This document shows, one piece after another, positions 8,402 to 17,245 of a DNA stretch of 64,000 nt. The notes under the pieces are model-generated. The model worked only from the letters and a program-made list of their open reading frames with translations, did not search any database and was not told where the DNA came from. Position 1 is the stretch's first letter. Every line of letters begins with the position of its first letter. This DNA is from JARICQ01 sp964428475. Its GTDB lineage: Bacteria > Bacillota > Clostridia > Tissierellales > Tissierellaceae. A program made the position numbers and the translations under genes. The DNA is taken from assembly GCA_964428475.1 (NCBI GenBank), contig CAYRYO010000001.1, positions 39,059 through 103,058 of the forward strand, given 5' to 3'.

Positions 8402-9725
8402 AACCAAATATTCTTTCAATAAATGTTTTGTTTTCTTGATTTAAATGATTTTCCAATTTATTTATCTTATTTTCTAAAATTTTTTGATGTTCAAGTATAT
8501 CTTCTAAATAAGATTTAACATAGGGATGATATGAGATTATATTTTTGATATTTGAATCTATGCTATTTATATAATTTAATATATCTTTATCTATTTTTGT
8601 ATCATCCTTTAATTCTTTAGGTGTATTCTTTTGTTCGATGATAATAGATTCTTCTTTGTGATTTTCATCAATAACACTAGTTACTGTACGGTTTACTCTT
8701 AGCTTATAATCAATATTTAAATATAAAACATCTAATTTGGGATGTAAATTTATATATCCATAAATTATTTTATATTTAGAGTAATCACTATTACAAATTA
8801 TTTTAGATAGCTTAGAATCTTTATTTAATGTTGTTTTAACATTTTCCTTTATCCAGGTTTCTCCATAGTCCTTAGAAAGCAATAAATATAAATTATTATT
8901 AAATGTATAAATATATTTTAAATTACCTTTTTCTTCAAATAAAATAGGATTAGAATCTAGGTCTAATGAAGATATCTTTGGTAGATTCATTTTTCTCCAT
9001 ATATAGTTTTGTTTTCCTCTAGATTCCATCTTATGATAATTTAGACTTAAATTATCATCTTTTTTTTCAATCCAAGTAAGATGTATAGTATCATTGCTAT
9101 CTATAAAGATATTTGGAGATATTGAACTTACATTGTCCTCAGATATTTTTTGGTTTTTATAACTCCATTTGCTTGAAAAAGGGCTGTAAAATCCATAGTG
9201 TATTTGTAGATTTTGTATATTACTTTGGTATATAAGATGAATATTACCTATACTATCTATATCAAAAACAAATGGCTCAGGATATCTTTTTGATAGATAT
9301 CTAATAGCATTATACATTTTTTTTATTCCATCGTTATAAATTATATGTTGTATGGTCCATACATTTGAATTAATCAAATTAGAATAATTATATAATATAT
9401 GAATATCATTTTGGATTGCTGATATTTCTAATTGACTGTACAAGTTCGAATGAAGGTCAAATTTAGTAATTTTCTGAGGACTCCAAATTTCTTCAACATA
9501 CTTGTAGCATATTAAATCACCTGAATCATTTAATACTACTAAATATAGAGTATCATTAGAGTCTATTGTAGCAGAATACATAATTATTTTTTCCTTTTCT
9601 AAAATTTTAGATTCTATAAGAACTGAAGATTTATATATGAAATATGTCAGTTTCCTATCTTTAGATAAATCAAAAACATAGGATTTATTATTTGAAGTCA
9701 ATACTACACTAATATTATTTTTCAA
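8391..9725 (-). CDS. Beta-propeller-like protein with an Asp-box motif and coiled-coil tail
   Basis: No named family is recognised. The first ~340 residues are rich in short beta strands in the style of a sialidase/BNR propeller, and contain one clear Asp-box (SKDYGETW). Phrases such as IHLTWIEKK and NIHLIYQS recur, as in repeated blades. A Lys/Glu-rich linker and a C-terminal coiled coil (LEHQKILENKINKLENHL) follow. There is no signal peptide. A TTG start at 9725 is preferred because GAGGTG ends six bases before it; a GTG at 9734 overlaps that site. It sits alone on the minus strand, divergent from the acidic Cys-rich gene. A spore or cell-surface role is only a guess. Confidence 0.6.
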   Translation of the reverse strand: MKNNISVVLTSNNKSYVFDLSKDRKLTYFIYKSSVLIESKILEKEKIIMYSATIDSNDTLYLVVLNDSGDLICYKYVEEIWSPQKITKFDLHSNLYSQLEISAIQNDIHILYNYSNLINSNVWTIQHIIYNDGIKKMYNAIRYLSKRYPEPFVFDIDSIGNIHLIYQSNIQNLQIHYGFYSPFSSKWSYKNQKISEDNVSSISPNIFIDSNDTIHLTWIEKKDDNLSLNYHKMESRGKQNYIWRKMNLPKISSLDLDSNPILFEEKGNLKYIYTFNNNLYLLLSKDYGETWIKENVKTTLNKDSKLSKIICNSDYSKYKIIYGYINLHPKLDVLYLNIDYKLRVNRTVTSVIDENHKEESIIIEQKNTPKELKDDTKIDKDILNYINSIDSNIKNIISYHPYVKSYLEDILEHQKILENKINKLENHLNQENKTFIERIFGFSK

Positions 9726-9821
9726 TATTCTCACCTCAAGAATTATTTAGTAGCAAATTAATACATATATACATACTATGATAGTGAACATCAATTTATT
9801 AAAATTAAGGAGGATTTTTAT

Positions 9822-10433
9822 ATGGAAGAAAATAAGAAAATTGAATTGAAACAAGAAATGATGAGATGTTTTGATACTGATTGTATTATCGCTGACAAAG
9901 TATTCGCAAGTTGTCAACAAAGAGAATGTTTTCCCGAGGTAATAGGAGACTTAGGGGACAATGATTTTGGAAGAATAAGATTTAGACCTGGATTTATAGT
10001 TCCAAATACTTTAGTTGTTACAGATACTGATGAAGAAAATTTTAGAAGGGTAAGATTTACACTTAGAATTCCTTTTCAAGTATTAGATTCAGATGGTGAC
10101 ATAGTAGGTGAGGATGTCTTACCTGATATATTTAAAGACATAATTATATTTTTACCTGATGCAAGAGACGAATTTGAATTTAGAATAGTAGTAGAAACTA
10201 AATCAGAAGTATTGGCGCCTCCAATAGTGAGTGATGGAACAGTAGTATTTACTGCGGGAGTATATATCATAGTAAAGGTAGTAGGCACAGTACAACTACT
10301 AATCCCAGTATTCGGATATTGCCCAACTCCACCACCATGTGACGAATTTAGTCCAGAGGCTATATGTGAAGATTTTGATGAAACAGAATTTCCAGATTTT
10401 TTCCCACCACAAATGGGAGATATCCTACGTTAA
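9822..10433 (+). CDS. Acidic cysteine-containing protein, possibly spore-associated
   Basis: The 203-residue product is unrecognised. The N-terminal part has a tight cysteine pattern (CFDTDCIIADKVFASC then REC), the middle is a beta-rich domain that could be of jelly-roll or SPOCS type, and the tail is Pro/Asp/Glu/Phe-rich with two further cysteines. No signal peptide or membrane helix is present. Upstream, CATACTAT at 9772-9779 resembles a mother-cell sigma-E/K -10 box, which together with the cysteines hints at a spore-coat protein; this is inference. The start ATG 9822 follows AAGGAGG. A terminator closes the gene. Confidence 0.6.
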   Translation: MEENKKIELKQEMMRCFDTDCIIADKVFASCQQRECFPEVIGDLGDNDFGRIRFRPGFIVPNTLVVTDTDEENFRRVRFTLRIPFQVLDSDGDIVGEDVLPDIFKDIIIFLPDARDEFEFRIVVETKSEVLAPPIVSDGTVVFTAGVYIIVKVVGTVQLLIPVFGYCPTPPPCDEFSPEAICEDFDETEFPDFFPPQMGDILR

Positions 10434-10455
10434 TAAAACTCAATAAAAAATATTC

Positions 10456-10487
10456 AAAAACTACTAGCTCAGGTTGGTAGTTTTTTA
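10456..10487 (+). terminator. Terminator after the acidic Cys protein gene
   Basis: AAAAACTACTAGC pairs with GTTGGTAGTTTTT across a TCAG loop, and Ts follow. Confidence 0.85.
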
Positions 10488-10500
10488 TTTTAAACTAATC

Positions 10501-10559
10501 TTGACAAACTTACTAGGGTATAATATAATTGATTTTAGAATACCAACCAAAAAGGTTGG
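10501..10559 (+). promoter_or_regulatory. isc operon promoter with Rrf2-type palindromic operator
   Basis: TTGACA (10501-10506) and TATAAT (10524-10529) are spaced by 17 bases. Just downstream of the -10 box lies a perfect inverted repeat, CCAACC-N5-GGTTGG at 10543-10559, flanked by ATA and AT. This position would block transcription and resembles sites of Rrf2-family repressors, so autoregulation by the adjacent iscR product is likely. Confidence 0.75.
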
Positions 10560-10578
10560 GATTGAGAGAGGTGATTTG

Positions 10579-11004
10579 ATGAAACTATCAACAAAGGGTA
10601 GGTACGGGTTAAAGGCTATGTTTCAATTAGCGTTAATTCAAGATGAGGGACCGGTTCCCCTTAAACAAATTGCTGAAAAACAAAATTTATCTGAAAATTA
10701 CTTAGAGCAATTATTTTCAACCCTCAGAAAAGATGGACTTTTAAATAGTGTAAGGGGTGCTCAAGGTGGGTATTTATTAGCTAGGGCGCCAGAAGATATA
10801 ACGGTAGGGAACATATTAAGATCACTTGAAGGGGAATTATCTCCCTCGGATTGCATAATAGCTGGAGTAAGTGAATGTGAAAGAGAAACTATATGTGTAA
10901 CTAAAAATGTTTGGATAAAGATAAAAGACAGTATAGATGATGTGGTAGACTCTATTACATTAAAAGACATGATAGAAGATGACAAAAAACTTAAAGAAAA
11001 TTAA
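10579..11004 (+). CDS. iscR: Rrf2/IscR-family regulator
   Basis: This 141-residue winged-helix regulator probably senses Fe-S status and controls the isc genes that follow. The N-terminal helix-turn-helix (KQIAEKQNLSENYLEQLF) and the wing with VRGAQGGYLL are typical. Three cysteines at residues 92, 100 and 106 match the IscR cluster-binding pattern. The start is ATG 10579 after GAGAGGTG; an upstream in-frame start at 10474 would lie inside the preceding terminator and the promoter. iscS begins 19 bases after its stop. A CymR-like cysteine-metabolism regulator is the main alternative. Confidence 0.88.
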   Translation: MKLSTKGRYGLKAMFQLALIQDEGPVPLKQIAEKQNLSENYLEQLFSTLRKDGLLNSVRGAQGGYLLARAPEDITVGNILRSLEGELSPSDCIIAGVSECERETICVTKNVWIKIKDSIDDVVDSITLKDMIEDDKKLKEN

Positions 11005-11023
11005 TTTGTAGGAGGTAAAATAC

Positions 11024-12202
11024 ATGAAAAAAAGAATATACATGGACAATGCAGCAACAACAGCTGTAAAAAAAGAAGTATTAGATGAAATGATGCCATA
11101 TTTTTCAGAACTATATGGAAATCCATCTTCAATTTATGAATTAGGTAGAAAATCAAAATCTGCTATAGAAGAGGCTAGACAAAAAATAGCAAAGGCAATA
11201 GGAGCAAAGGAAAGAGAAATATTTTTTACAGGCAGTGGTTCTGAAGCAGATAACTGGGCCATTAAAGGTATAGCATATGCAAATAAAGACAAAGGAAATC
11301 ATATAATAACTACTAAAATAGAACATCATGCAATTCTTCATACATGTGAATATCTAGAGAAGAATGGATTTGAAGTGACATATTTAGATGTAGATGAATA
11401 TGGTCTCATTGATTTAGAACAACTTAAAAGTTCTATAAAGGAAAATACAATATTAGTTTCTATAATGTTTGCAAATAATGAAATAGGAACTATACAACCA
11501 ATTGAAGAAATAGGAAGTATTGCAAAGAAAAGCGGTATATACTTTCACACAGATGCAGTTCAAGCAATAGGACATGTTAAAATAGATGTAAACACTATGA
11601 ATATAGATATGTTATCTATGGCTGCTCATAAATTTTACGGACCAAAGGGAATAGGTGCATTTTATATTAGACAAGGTACCAAAATAGATTCACTTATTAG
11701 TGGTGGAGCGCAAGAGAGAAAGAGAAGAGCTGGAACAGAAAATGTACCGTATATAGTAGGAATGGGAAAAGCAATTGAGATTGCATATAAGGACATGGAA
11801 AAATCAAATGAGAAACTTACGAGCTTAAGAAATAGTCTGATAGAAAAGATCAATGCCAATGTACCATATGTAAAATTAAATGGACATCCAGAGAAAAGAC
11901 TTCCTGGAAATGTAAACTTTTCATTTAGATTTATAGAAGGTGAATCGTTATTATTAAGCTTAGATATGGTAGGAATAGCTGCTTCTAGTGGTTCAGCTTG
12001 CACGTCAGGAAGCTTGGATCCATCTCATGTAATGCTTTCAATTGGATTAACTCATGAGGTAGCACATGGTTCACTTAGATTAAGCCTTGGTGATTTTAAT
12101 ACAGAAGAAGAAATAGATTATGTAGTAGAAAATCTTGTAACTATAGTAGATAGACTAAGACAAATGTCACCACTATATGAAAATATAAAGGAGGAAAAAT
12201 AA
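11024..12202 (+). CDS. iscS: Cysteine desulfurase
   Basis: This PLP enzyme takes sulfur from cysteine and passes it as persulfide to IscU for Fe-S cluster assembly. The 392-residue protein has the PLP-binding lysine in AAHKFYG (Lys203), the active-site cysteine in the loop SSGSACTSG (Cys326), and the cofactor-contacting GSGSEADNWA and HTDAVQAIGH segments. It follows iscR and abuts iscU with no gap. The tRNA thiolation gene mnmA, often next in Clostridia, is not here. Confidence 0.96.
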   Translation: MKKRIYMDNAATTAVKKEVLDEMMPYFSELYGNPSSIYELGRKSKSAIEEARQKIAKAIGAKEREIFFTGSGSEADNWAIKGIAYANKDKGNHIITTKIEHHAILHTCEYLEKNGFEVTYLDVDEYGLIDLEQLKSSIKENTILVSIMFANNEIGTIQPIEEIGSIAKKSGIYFHTDAVQAIGHVKIDVNTMNIDMLSMAAHKFYGPKGIGAFYIRQGTKIDSLISGGAQERKRRAGTENVPYIVGMGKAIEIAYKDMEKSNEKLTSLRNSLIEKINANVPYVKLNGHPEKRLPGNVNFSFRFIEGESLLLSLDMVGIAASSGSACTSGSLDPSHVMLSIGLTHEVAHGSLRLSLGDFNTEEEIDYVVENLVTIVDRLRQMSPLYENIKEEK

Positions 12203-12637
12203 ATGTATTCAGAAAAAGTGATGGAACATTTTCAAAACCCGAGAAATGTAGGAGAAATACTTGATGCAGATGGCGTAGGTGAAGTGGGAAATGCAAGATG
12301 TGGCGATATAATGAAAATGTATCTTAAAATAGAAGATAATATCATAAAAGATGTTAAGTTTAAAACATTTGGATGTGGATCTGCCATAGCTTCATCTAGC
12401 ATGGCAACAGAGTTAATTAAAGGTAAGACTATAGATGAAGTAATGAAACTCACAAATAGATCAGTAGTTGAAGCATTAGATGGACTACCTCCAGTAAAAG
12501 TTCACTGCTCAGTATTAGCCGAACAAGCTATCAAATCAGCACTTCTTGATTACTCAAAAAAGACTGGAATTCATATAAACGGCTTAGAAGATGTAGACTT
12601 TGATGACGACGGACATCATGATTTAGAAACTTTATAA
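12203..12637 (+). CDS. iscU: Fe-S cluster scaffold protein IscU/NifU-type
   Basis: It is the scaffold on which [2Fe-2S] and [4Fe-4S] clusters are built from IscS sulfur. The three ligand cysteines are seen at residues 33 (ARCGD, with Asp35), 58 (FGCGS) and 102 (VHCSVLA). The 144-residue length and the tail with CSVLAEQAIKSAL are typical of the Firmicutes NifU-like group. The ATG follows the iscS stop codon directly, and the GGAGG is inside the end of iscS, consistent with translational coupling. Confidence 0.95.
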   Translation: MYSEKVMEHFQNPRNVGEILDADGVGEVGNARCGDIMKMYLKIEDNIIKDVKFKTFGCGSAIASSSMATELIKGKTIDEVMKLTNRSVVEALDGLPPVKVHCSVLAEQAIKSALLDYSKKTGIHINGLEDVDFDDDGHHDLETL

Positions 12638-12781
12638 ATTTAAAAATTCAAATATATTCTACATTTAGAATAATGTTCTAGGTTTAAAATTTTCTTTTGG
12701 AGACAGTATATATTGTATAGAGAAAAGAAATTTAATATTAAAATTTTCTTCTTTAAATATAATATGAAAGAGGAGATAATC

Positions 12782-12934
12782 ATGAATAAAAAACTTTGGG
12801 GAACAGTACTTGGTATATCTATGGGCTTGATGCTAGGATCAAAGATGAATTCTTCTAATAGGAAAAAGATGATGAGAAAAACAAAAAAAGTAACTTCTAA
12901 TATGATGGATGGAATACAAGATTTGTGGGATTAG
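12782..12934 (+). CDS. Small membrane protein (YtxH-like)
   Basis: This 50-residue protein has one hydrophobic stretch (WGTVLGISMGLMLGSKM) followed by a strongly basic helix and a short acidic end, the layout of YtxH-type small membrane proteins. ATG 12782 follows GAGGAGAT at a good distance; the in-frame ATG at 12713 has no ribosome site. Function is unknown. It lies between the isc genes and the AI-2E permease gene. A 7-bp hairpin (AGGTGGC with GCTACCT, 12933-12950) follows and could be a weak terminator. Confidence 0.6.
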   Translation: MNKKLWGTVLGISMGLMLGSKMNSSNRKKMMRKTKKVTSNMMDGIQDLWD

Positions 12935-12983
12935 GTGGCTTTTGCTACCTTTCCACTAATAATAATGGAATAGGGGTGATATA

Positions 12984-14168
12984 ATGATCCCAAAAGCAAT
13001 TTTAAATATTATCATTACTACATTGATATTAGTTTTAATCCTACTCATAATTTATTATTTAATAAATATTGGAAATACATTTATATCAGATAATAAAAAA
13101 ATAAATATTAAAAACAAAAGAATCCTAATATTTTTGCTAGGATTATTGTGCTTTTTTGTTTTATATCATTTTTTAAAAAAACATTCTATAATATCAGATA
13201 CATTTTATACTATTATTTTCTCTGCAATATTAGCATATTTATTTAATCCTCTTATTGATTATTTAGAGAAAAAGAATATTAAAAGAATTCATGGAGTTTT
13301 AATATTATATATATCTATATTATTAATAATTCTTATATTTGCATTTTTAGTAATTCCAAGATCTGTGAGAGAATTAAAAAGACTCGCAATTGATATGCCT
13401 AGATATATTGAAGATATATCTGGAATGATAGATTATCTCTACGATAAATACTATTCAACGATAGGAGAATTACCTGTTATATTTCAAGGAGTGCAACAAA
13501 TTGTCATGGAAAATATTATAGGAATAGAGAATATGATAGTGAATGGGCTAAAAAACTTCTTCTCAGTAATAATAAATGCATTTTCAAAGGTAGTTTCTTT
13601 GATTCTTACTCCAATACTCACATTATATTTTTTAGTAGATAAAGACTATTTTACAAGGAAAATGGTAGCTCTAATTCCTAAGAATCATAAAGATAAAAGT
13701 CTTGAATTAATTAGAGAGATAGATATTTCTTTATCACAGTTTGTAAAAGGGAAACTTATATTAGCAGCTTGTGTAGGAATTGGAACTTCCATAATGCTTC
13801 GTATAATAGGTATTGACTTTGCTATATCTATAGGATTTTTGACTGGAATTGCAGATGTTATACCATATGTTGGACCACTTATAGGATTTATACCAGCATT
13901 CTTCTTTGCACTTTTTAGTAATCCCATAAAAGCAATATGGGTATCTATATTTTTTATTTTAATACAATGGGTAGTAAATAATATATTAGCTCCAAAGATA
14001 ATAGGTGATTCTACAGGAATACATCCAGTAGTGATTTTATTATCTATTATAATTGGCGGAGGAGTATTTGGAGTATTAGGTATGATATTAGCCATACCAG
14101 TAGTATCAATTTTTGTTATATTATTTAGATTTATAAAAGATGAATGTATAGAGCTTAAAAATATATGA
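12984..14168 (+). CDS. AI-2E family transporter (PerM-type permease)
   Basis: This 394-residue polytopic inner-membrane protein has about eight hydrophobic segments. The family hallmark appears in the second half: SIGFLTGIADVIPYVGPLIG and the later VNNILAPKIIG and IIGGGVFGVLGMILAIPV. Members export autoinducer-2, sodium or other small solutes; the substrate here is unknown. The start ATG follows AGGGGTG. It follows the small membrane protein gene by about 50 bases and is followed by the alaS promoter. Confidence 0.88.
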   Translation: MIPKAILNIIITTLILVLILLIIYYLINIGNTFISDNKKINIKNKRILIFLLGLLCFFVLYHFLKKHSIISDTFYTIIFSAILAYLFNPLIDYLEKKNIKRIHGVLILYISILLIILIFAFLVIPRSVRELKRLAIDMPRYIEDISGMIDYLYDKYYSTIGELPVIFQGVQQIVMENIIGIENMIVNGLKNFFSVIINAFSKVVSLILTPILTLYFLVDKDYFTRKMVALIPKNHKDKSLELIREIDISLSQFVKGKLILAACVGIGTSIMLRIIGIDFAISIGFLTGIADVIPYVGPLIGFIPAFFFALFSNPIKAIWVSIFFILIQWVVNNILAPKIIGDSTGIHPVVILLSIIIGGGVFGVLGMILAIPVVSIFVILFRFIKDECIELKNI

Positions 14169-14179
14169 TACACCCTTTA

Positions 14180-14209
14180 TTGACAAGCTATCAATATTTA
14201 TAATATAAT
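14180..14209 (+). promoter_or_regulatory. Promoter upstream of alaS
   Basis: TTGACA at 14180-14185 and TATAAT at 14204-14209 lie 18 bases apart. No T-box motif is present between this promoter and alaS. Confidence 0.7.
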
Positions 14210-14289
14210 TCAGATATATAATGAAGAGTATTTTATTCTCTATATTTAGAGATATGATATAAAGGAAAAATCAAAAAGAGGTGTATAAT

Positions 14290-16926
14290 ATGAAAAAGAT
14301 TGGATTACATGAAATAAGAAAGGAATATATTGATTTTTTTGAAAAGAAAAGTCATTTAGTTGCTCCTAGTTTTTCTTTGGTACCTAAAAACGATAAATCA
14401 CTATTATTAATTGGGGCAGGTATGGCGCCACTTAAAAAATACTTTACTGGCGAGGCAACTCCTCCAAGCAATAGAATGGTAACTTGCCAAAAATGTATTA
14501 GAACGGGCGATATTGAAAATGTAGGTAAAACAGCAAGGCATGCGACATTTTTTGAAATGCTTGGGAATTTTTCTTTTGGAGATTACTTTAAAAGAGAAGC
14601 TACTGCGTGGGCATGGGAATTTTTAACTAAAAACTTAGAATTAGATGAAAAAGACTTATGGGTCACTATATATTTAGAAGATGATGAAGCCTTTGACATA
14701 TGGAATAAAGAAGTAGGAGTTCCAAAGGATAGGATAGTTAGACTTGGAAAGGCAGATAATTTCTGGGAATTAGAAGTAGGACCTTCTGGACCATGTTCGG
14801 AAATATATGTAGATAGAGGAATAGAACACGGATGTGGATGTGAAGACTGCAAGCCTGGATGTGAATGTGATAGATTTATAGAAATATGGAATTTAGTATT
14901 TACGCAATATGATAAAGATGAACATGGAGTATACAACTCTCTCTCAAATCCAAACATAGACACAGGTATGGGACTTGAGAGAATGGCTGCCGTAATGGAA
15001 GGTGCTGAAACTATATTCGATGTAGCTGCAATAAAAGATATAGTAAAAAAAGTAGAAGAAATAGCAGGAGTAGAATATAAAAGTAAAAAAGAAAAAGACG
15101 TATCTATTAGAATAATCACAGATCATGCTAGAGCTATGACTTTTTTAGTATCAGATGGAGTACTGCCTAGCAATGAAGGTAGAGGGTATATACTTAGAAG
15201 GCTTATCCGTAGGGCTGCTAGACATGGCAAACTAATAGGAATAGAAGGAAGCTTTTTAAGTAAAGTGGTAGAGGAAGTAATTGACTCCTGGAAAGTAGAA
15301 TATAGCGAATTAGAAAACAGAAGAGAAATCATCGAAAGAGTAATAAAAGCTGAAGAAGATAAATTTCAAGAGACCATACATCAAGGAATAATGATACTTG
15401 AAAACTATATAGATGATATGAATTCCAAAAAAGAAACTATATTATCAGGAGAAAATGCATTTAAATTATACGATACTTATGGATTTCCTTTAGATCTAAC
15501 AAAGGAAATATTAGAGGAAAGATTCTTAAAAGTTGATGAAATGAAATTCAATGAATATATGGAAGAACAAAAAACAAGGGCTAGAAATGCTAGAAATGAA
15601 AATAGTGGATGGAGTTCACAAAATGAAAAAAATTTATTTGAAGAGTTAGATACTGTTTTCAAGGGATATGAAGCTACAAATCTTGTATCAAAAATAACTG
15701 GGTTATTTATAGATAACAATCCTGTTCAGAAAATGTCTAAAGACCAAGAAGGAATTTTAACATTAAGTGAAACTCCTTTTTATGGAGAATCTGGAGGACA
15801 AGTAGGAGATAGAGGAGAAATCGAAGGAGAAACGTTTAAAATACAAGTATTAGATACGAAAAAAACAAAAGAAAATCATATAATTCACATAGTAAAAATA
15901 CTGGAAGGTGAAGTTAGTCTAGAAGATAAAGCGCTATGTAAAATAAATGTGGAAAGAAGAAATGCTATCGGAAGAAATCACTCAGCAACACATCTTCTTC
16001 ATAGGGCTTTAAAAGATGTACTAGGTGAACATGTAAATCAAGCAGGTTCTGTAGTAGATGAAGATAGGCTTAGATTTGACTTTACGCATTTTGAATCTGT
16101 AACAGATATTGAATTAAAAGAAATAGAAAAGATAGTTAATGAAAAAATATTATGTTCTATCAATGTGCTGACTCTTGAGACAAGTTTAATTGAAGCTCAA
16201 AAGATGGGAGTCGTAGGACTATTTGAAGATAAATATAGTGATAATGTGAGGATTTTAACAATGGGAGAATACTCTAGAGAATTATGTGGAGGAACTCATG
16301 TAGATAATACAAGCAATATAGGTTTGTTTAAAATATTATCTGAATCCAGTATAGCATCAGGAGTTAGAAGAATCGAAGCTATAACAGGTATGAAGGTTTA
16401 TGAGTATATAAATCAAATGGAAGATAATATATATGAAATTGCTAATTTATTTAAATCAGATAAAAACAATATAATTGAAAAAGCCAATTTACTGATTATT
16501 GGTTTAAAAGAAAAAGAAAAAGAAATAGAAAAACTAAAATCAAAAATGGCATCATCTGTTGCCGATGATGTTATAAAATCAAAACAAGAAGAAAATGGAA
16601 TTTCATATATAGCATATAAAGCAGAAAATATGGATATGAATGCTTTAAGAAATTTGGGAGATGAAATTAAAAATAGGTTAGAAGATGGGGTTATAGTGCT
16701 TGGAAGTGAGCGCGATGGAAAAGTCTTCTTTGTATCTATGGTATCTGAATATGCCAAGAAAAAGGGAATCCATGCTGGGAATATAGTGAGAGAAGTATCA
16801 AAAATAACAGGAGGATCAGGTGGTGGAAGACCTGATATGGCTCAAGCAGGAGGAAAAGATCCTTCTAATATAGATAAAGCACTTGATACAGTTCCAAGCT
16901 TGATAAAGGAACAGTTAAAACAATAG
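14290..16926 (+). CDS. alaS: Alanyl-tRNA synthetase
   Basis: It charges tRNA-Ala and hydrolyses mischarged Ser/Gly products. About 878 residues hold the class II core (motif 2 near RHATFFEMLGNFSFGDYFK), a cysteine-rich insertion (HGCGCEDCKPGCEC), the editing site HSATHLLH with the distal CGGTH, and the C-Ala DHHA1-like end (GGSGGGRPDMAQAGG). ATG 14290 is preferred because AGAGGTG sits a few bases before it; a GTG at 14281 overlaps that site. alaS, ireB and ruvX in series are the usual Firmicutes order. Confidence 0.96.
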   Translation: MKKIGLHEIRKEYIDFFEKKSHLVAPSFSLVPKNDKSLLLIGAGMAPLKKYFTGEATPPSNRMVTCQKCIRTGDIENVGKTARHATFFEMLGNFSFGDYFKREATAWAWEFLTKNLELDEKDLWVTIYLEDDEAFDIWNKEVGVPKDRIVRLGKADNFWELEVGPSGPCSEIYVDRGIEHGCGCEDCKPGCECDRFIEIWNLVFTQYDKDEHGVYNSLSNPNIDTGMGLERMAAVMEGAETIFDVAAIKDIVKKVEEIAGVEYKSKKEKDVSIRIITDHARAMTFLVSDGVLPSNEGRGYILRRLIRRAARHGKLIGIEGSFLSKVVEEVIDSWKVEYSELENRREIIERVIKAEEDKFQETIHQGIMILENYIDDMNSKKETILSGENAFKLYDTYGFPLDLTKEILEERFLKVDEMKFNEYMEEQKTRARNARNENSGWSSQNEKNLFEELDTVFKGYEATNLVSKITGLFIDNNPVQKMSKDQEGILTLSETPFYGESGGQVGDRGEIEGETFKIQVLDTKKTKENHIIHIVKILEGEVSLEDKALCKINVERRNAIGRNHSATHLLHRALKDVLGEHVNQAGSVVDEDRLRFDFTHFESVTDIELKEIEKIVNEKILCSINVLTLETSLIEAQKMGVVGLFEDKYSDNVRILTMGEYSRELCGGTHVDNTSNIGLFKILSESSIASGVRRIEAITGMKVYEYINQMEDNIYEIANLFKSDKNNIIEKANLLIIGLKEKEKEIEKLKSKMASSVADDVIKSKQEENGISYIAYKAENMDMNALRNLGDEIKNRLEDGVIVLGSERDGKVFFVSMVSEYAKKKGIHAGNIVREVSKITGGSGGGRPDMAQAGGKDPSNIDKALDTVPSLIKEQLKQ

Positions 16927-16947
16927 CATTACAAATGTGATATAGGG

Positions 16948-17235
16948 GTGATTTTTATTAACGATCAATTTAATGAAACTATGAAATTTGAAGTACCTAA
17001 AGATAATGTAAGTTCTGTAAATGAAATAATATTTTCAGCTTTTTCATCTTTAGAAGAAAAAGGATACAATGCAATAAATCAAATAATTGGATATATATTA
17101 TCTGGAGATCCTAGCTATATAACTAGCCACAATGATGCAAGAACTTTGATATGCAATGTAGAGAGAGATGAACTGTTAGAAGAACTACTAGATTTTTATT
17201 TAAAAAATAATAAAAATCAAAATACTGAGGAATAA
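16948..17235 (+). CDS. ireB: IreB family regulatory phosphoprotein (UPF0297)
   Basis: IreB-like proteins are small substrates of the Ser/Thr kinase IreK in enterococci. The ~95-residue product has the conserved QIIGYILSGDPSYITSHNDAR core and ends in an acidic tail. The start is awkward: GTG 16948 overlaps the apparent ribosome site AGGGGTG. The family normally begins close to the NDQFNET segment, so an ATT codon at 16957 is conceivable. The position between alaS and ruvX is the conserved one, except for the inserted aldo/keto reductase gene. Confidence 0.9.
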   Translation: MIFINDQFNETMKFEVPKDNVSSVNEIIFSAFSSLEEKGYNAINQIIGYILSGDPSYITSHNDARTLICNVERDELLEELLDFYLKNNKNQNTEE

Positions 17236-17245
17236 GGTGGAATAG

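Noticed and set aside
14210..14289. T-box leader upstream of alaS
   Set aside because: The gap is only about 80 bases and has no GGTGGTACCGCG element.
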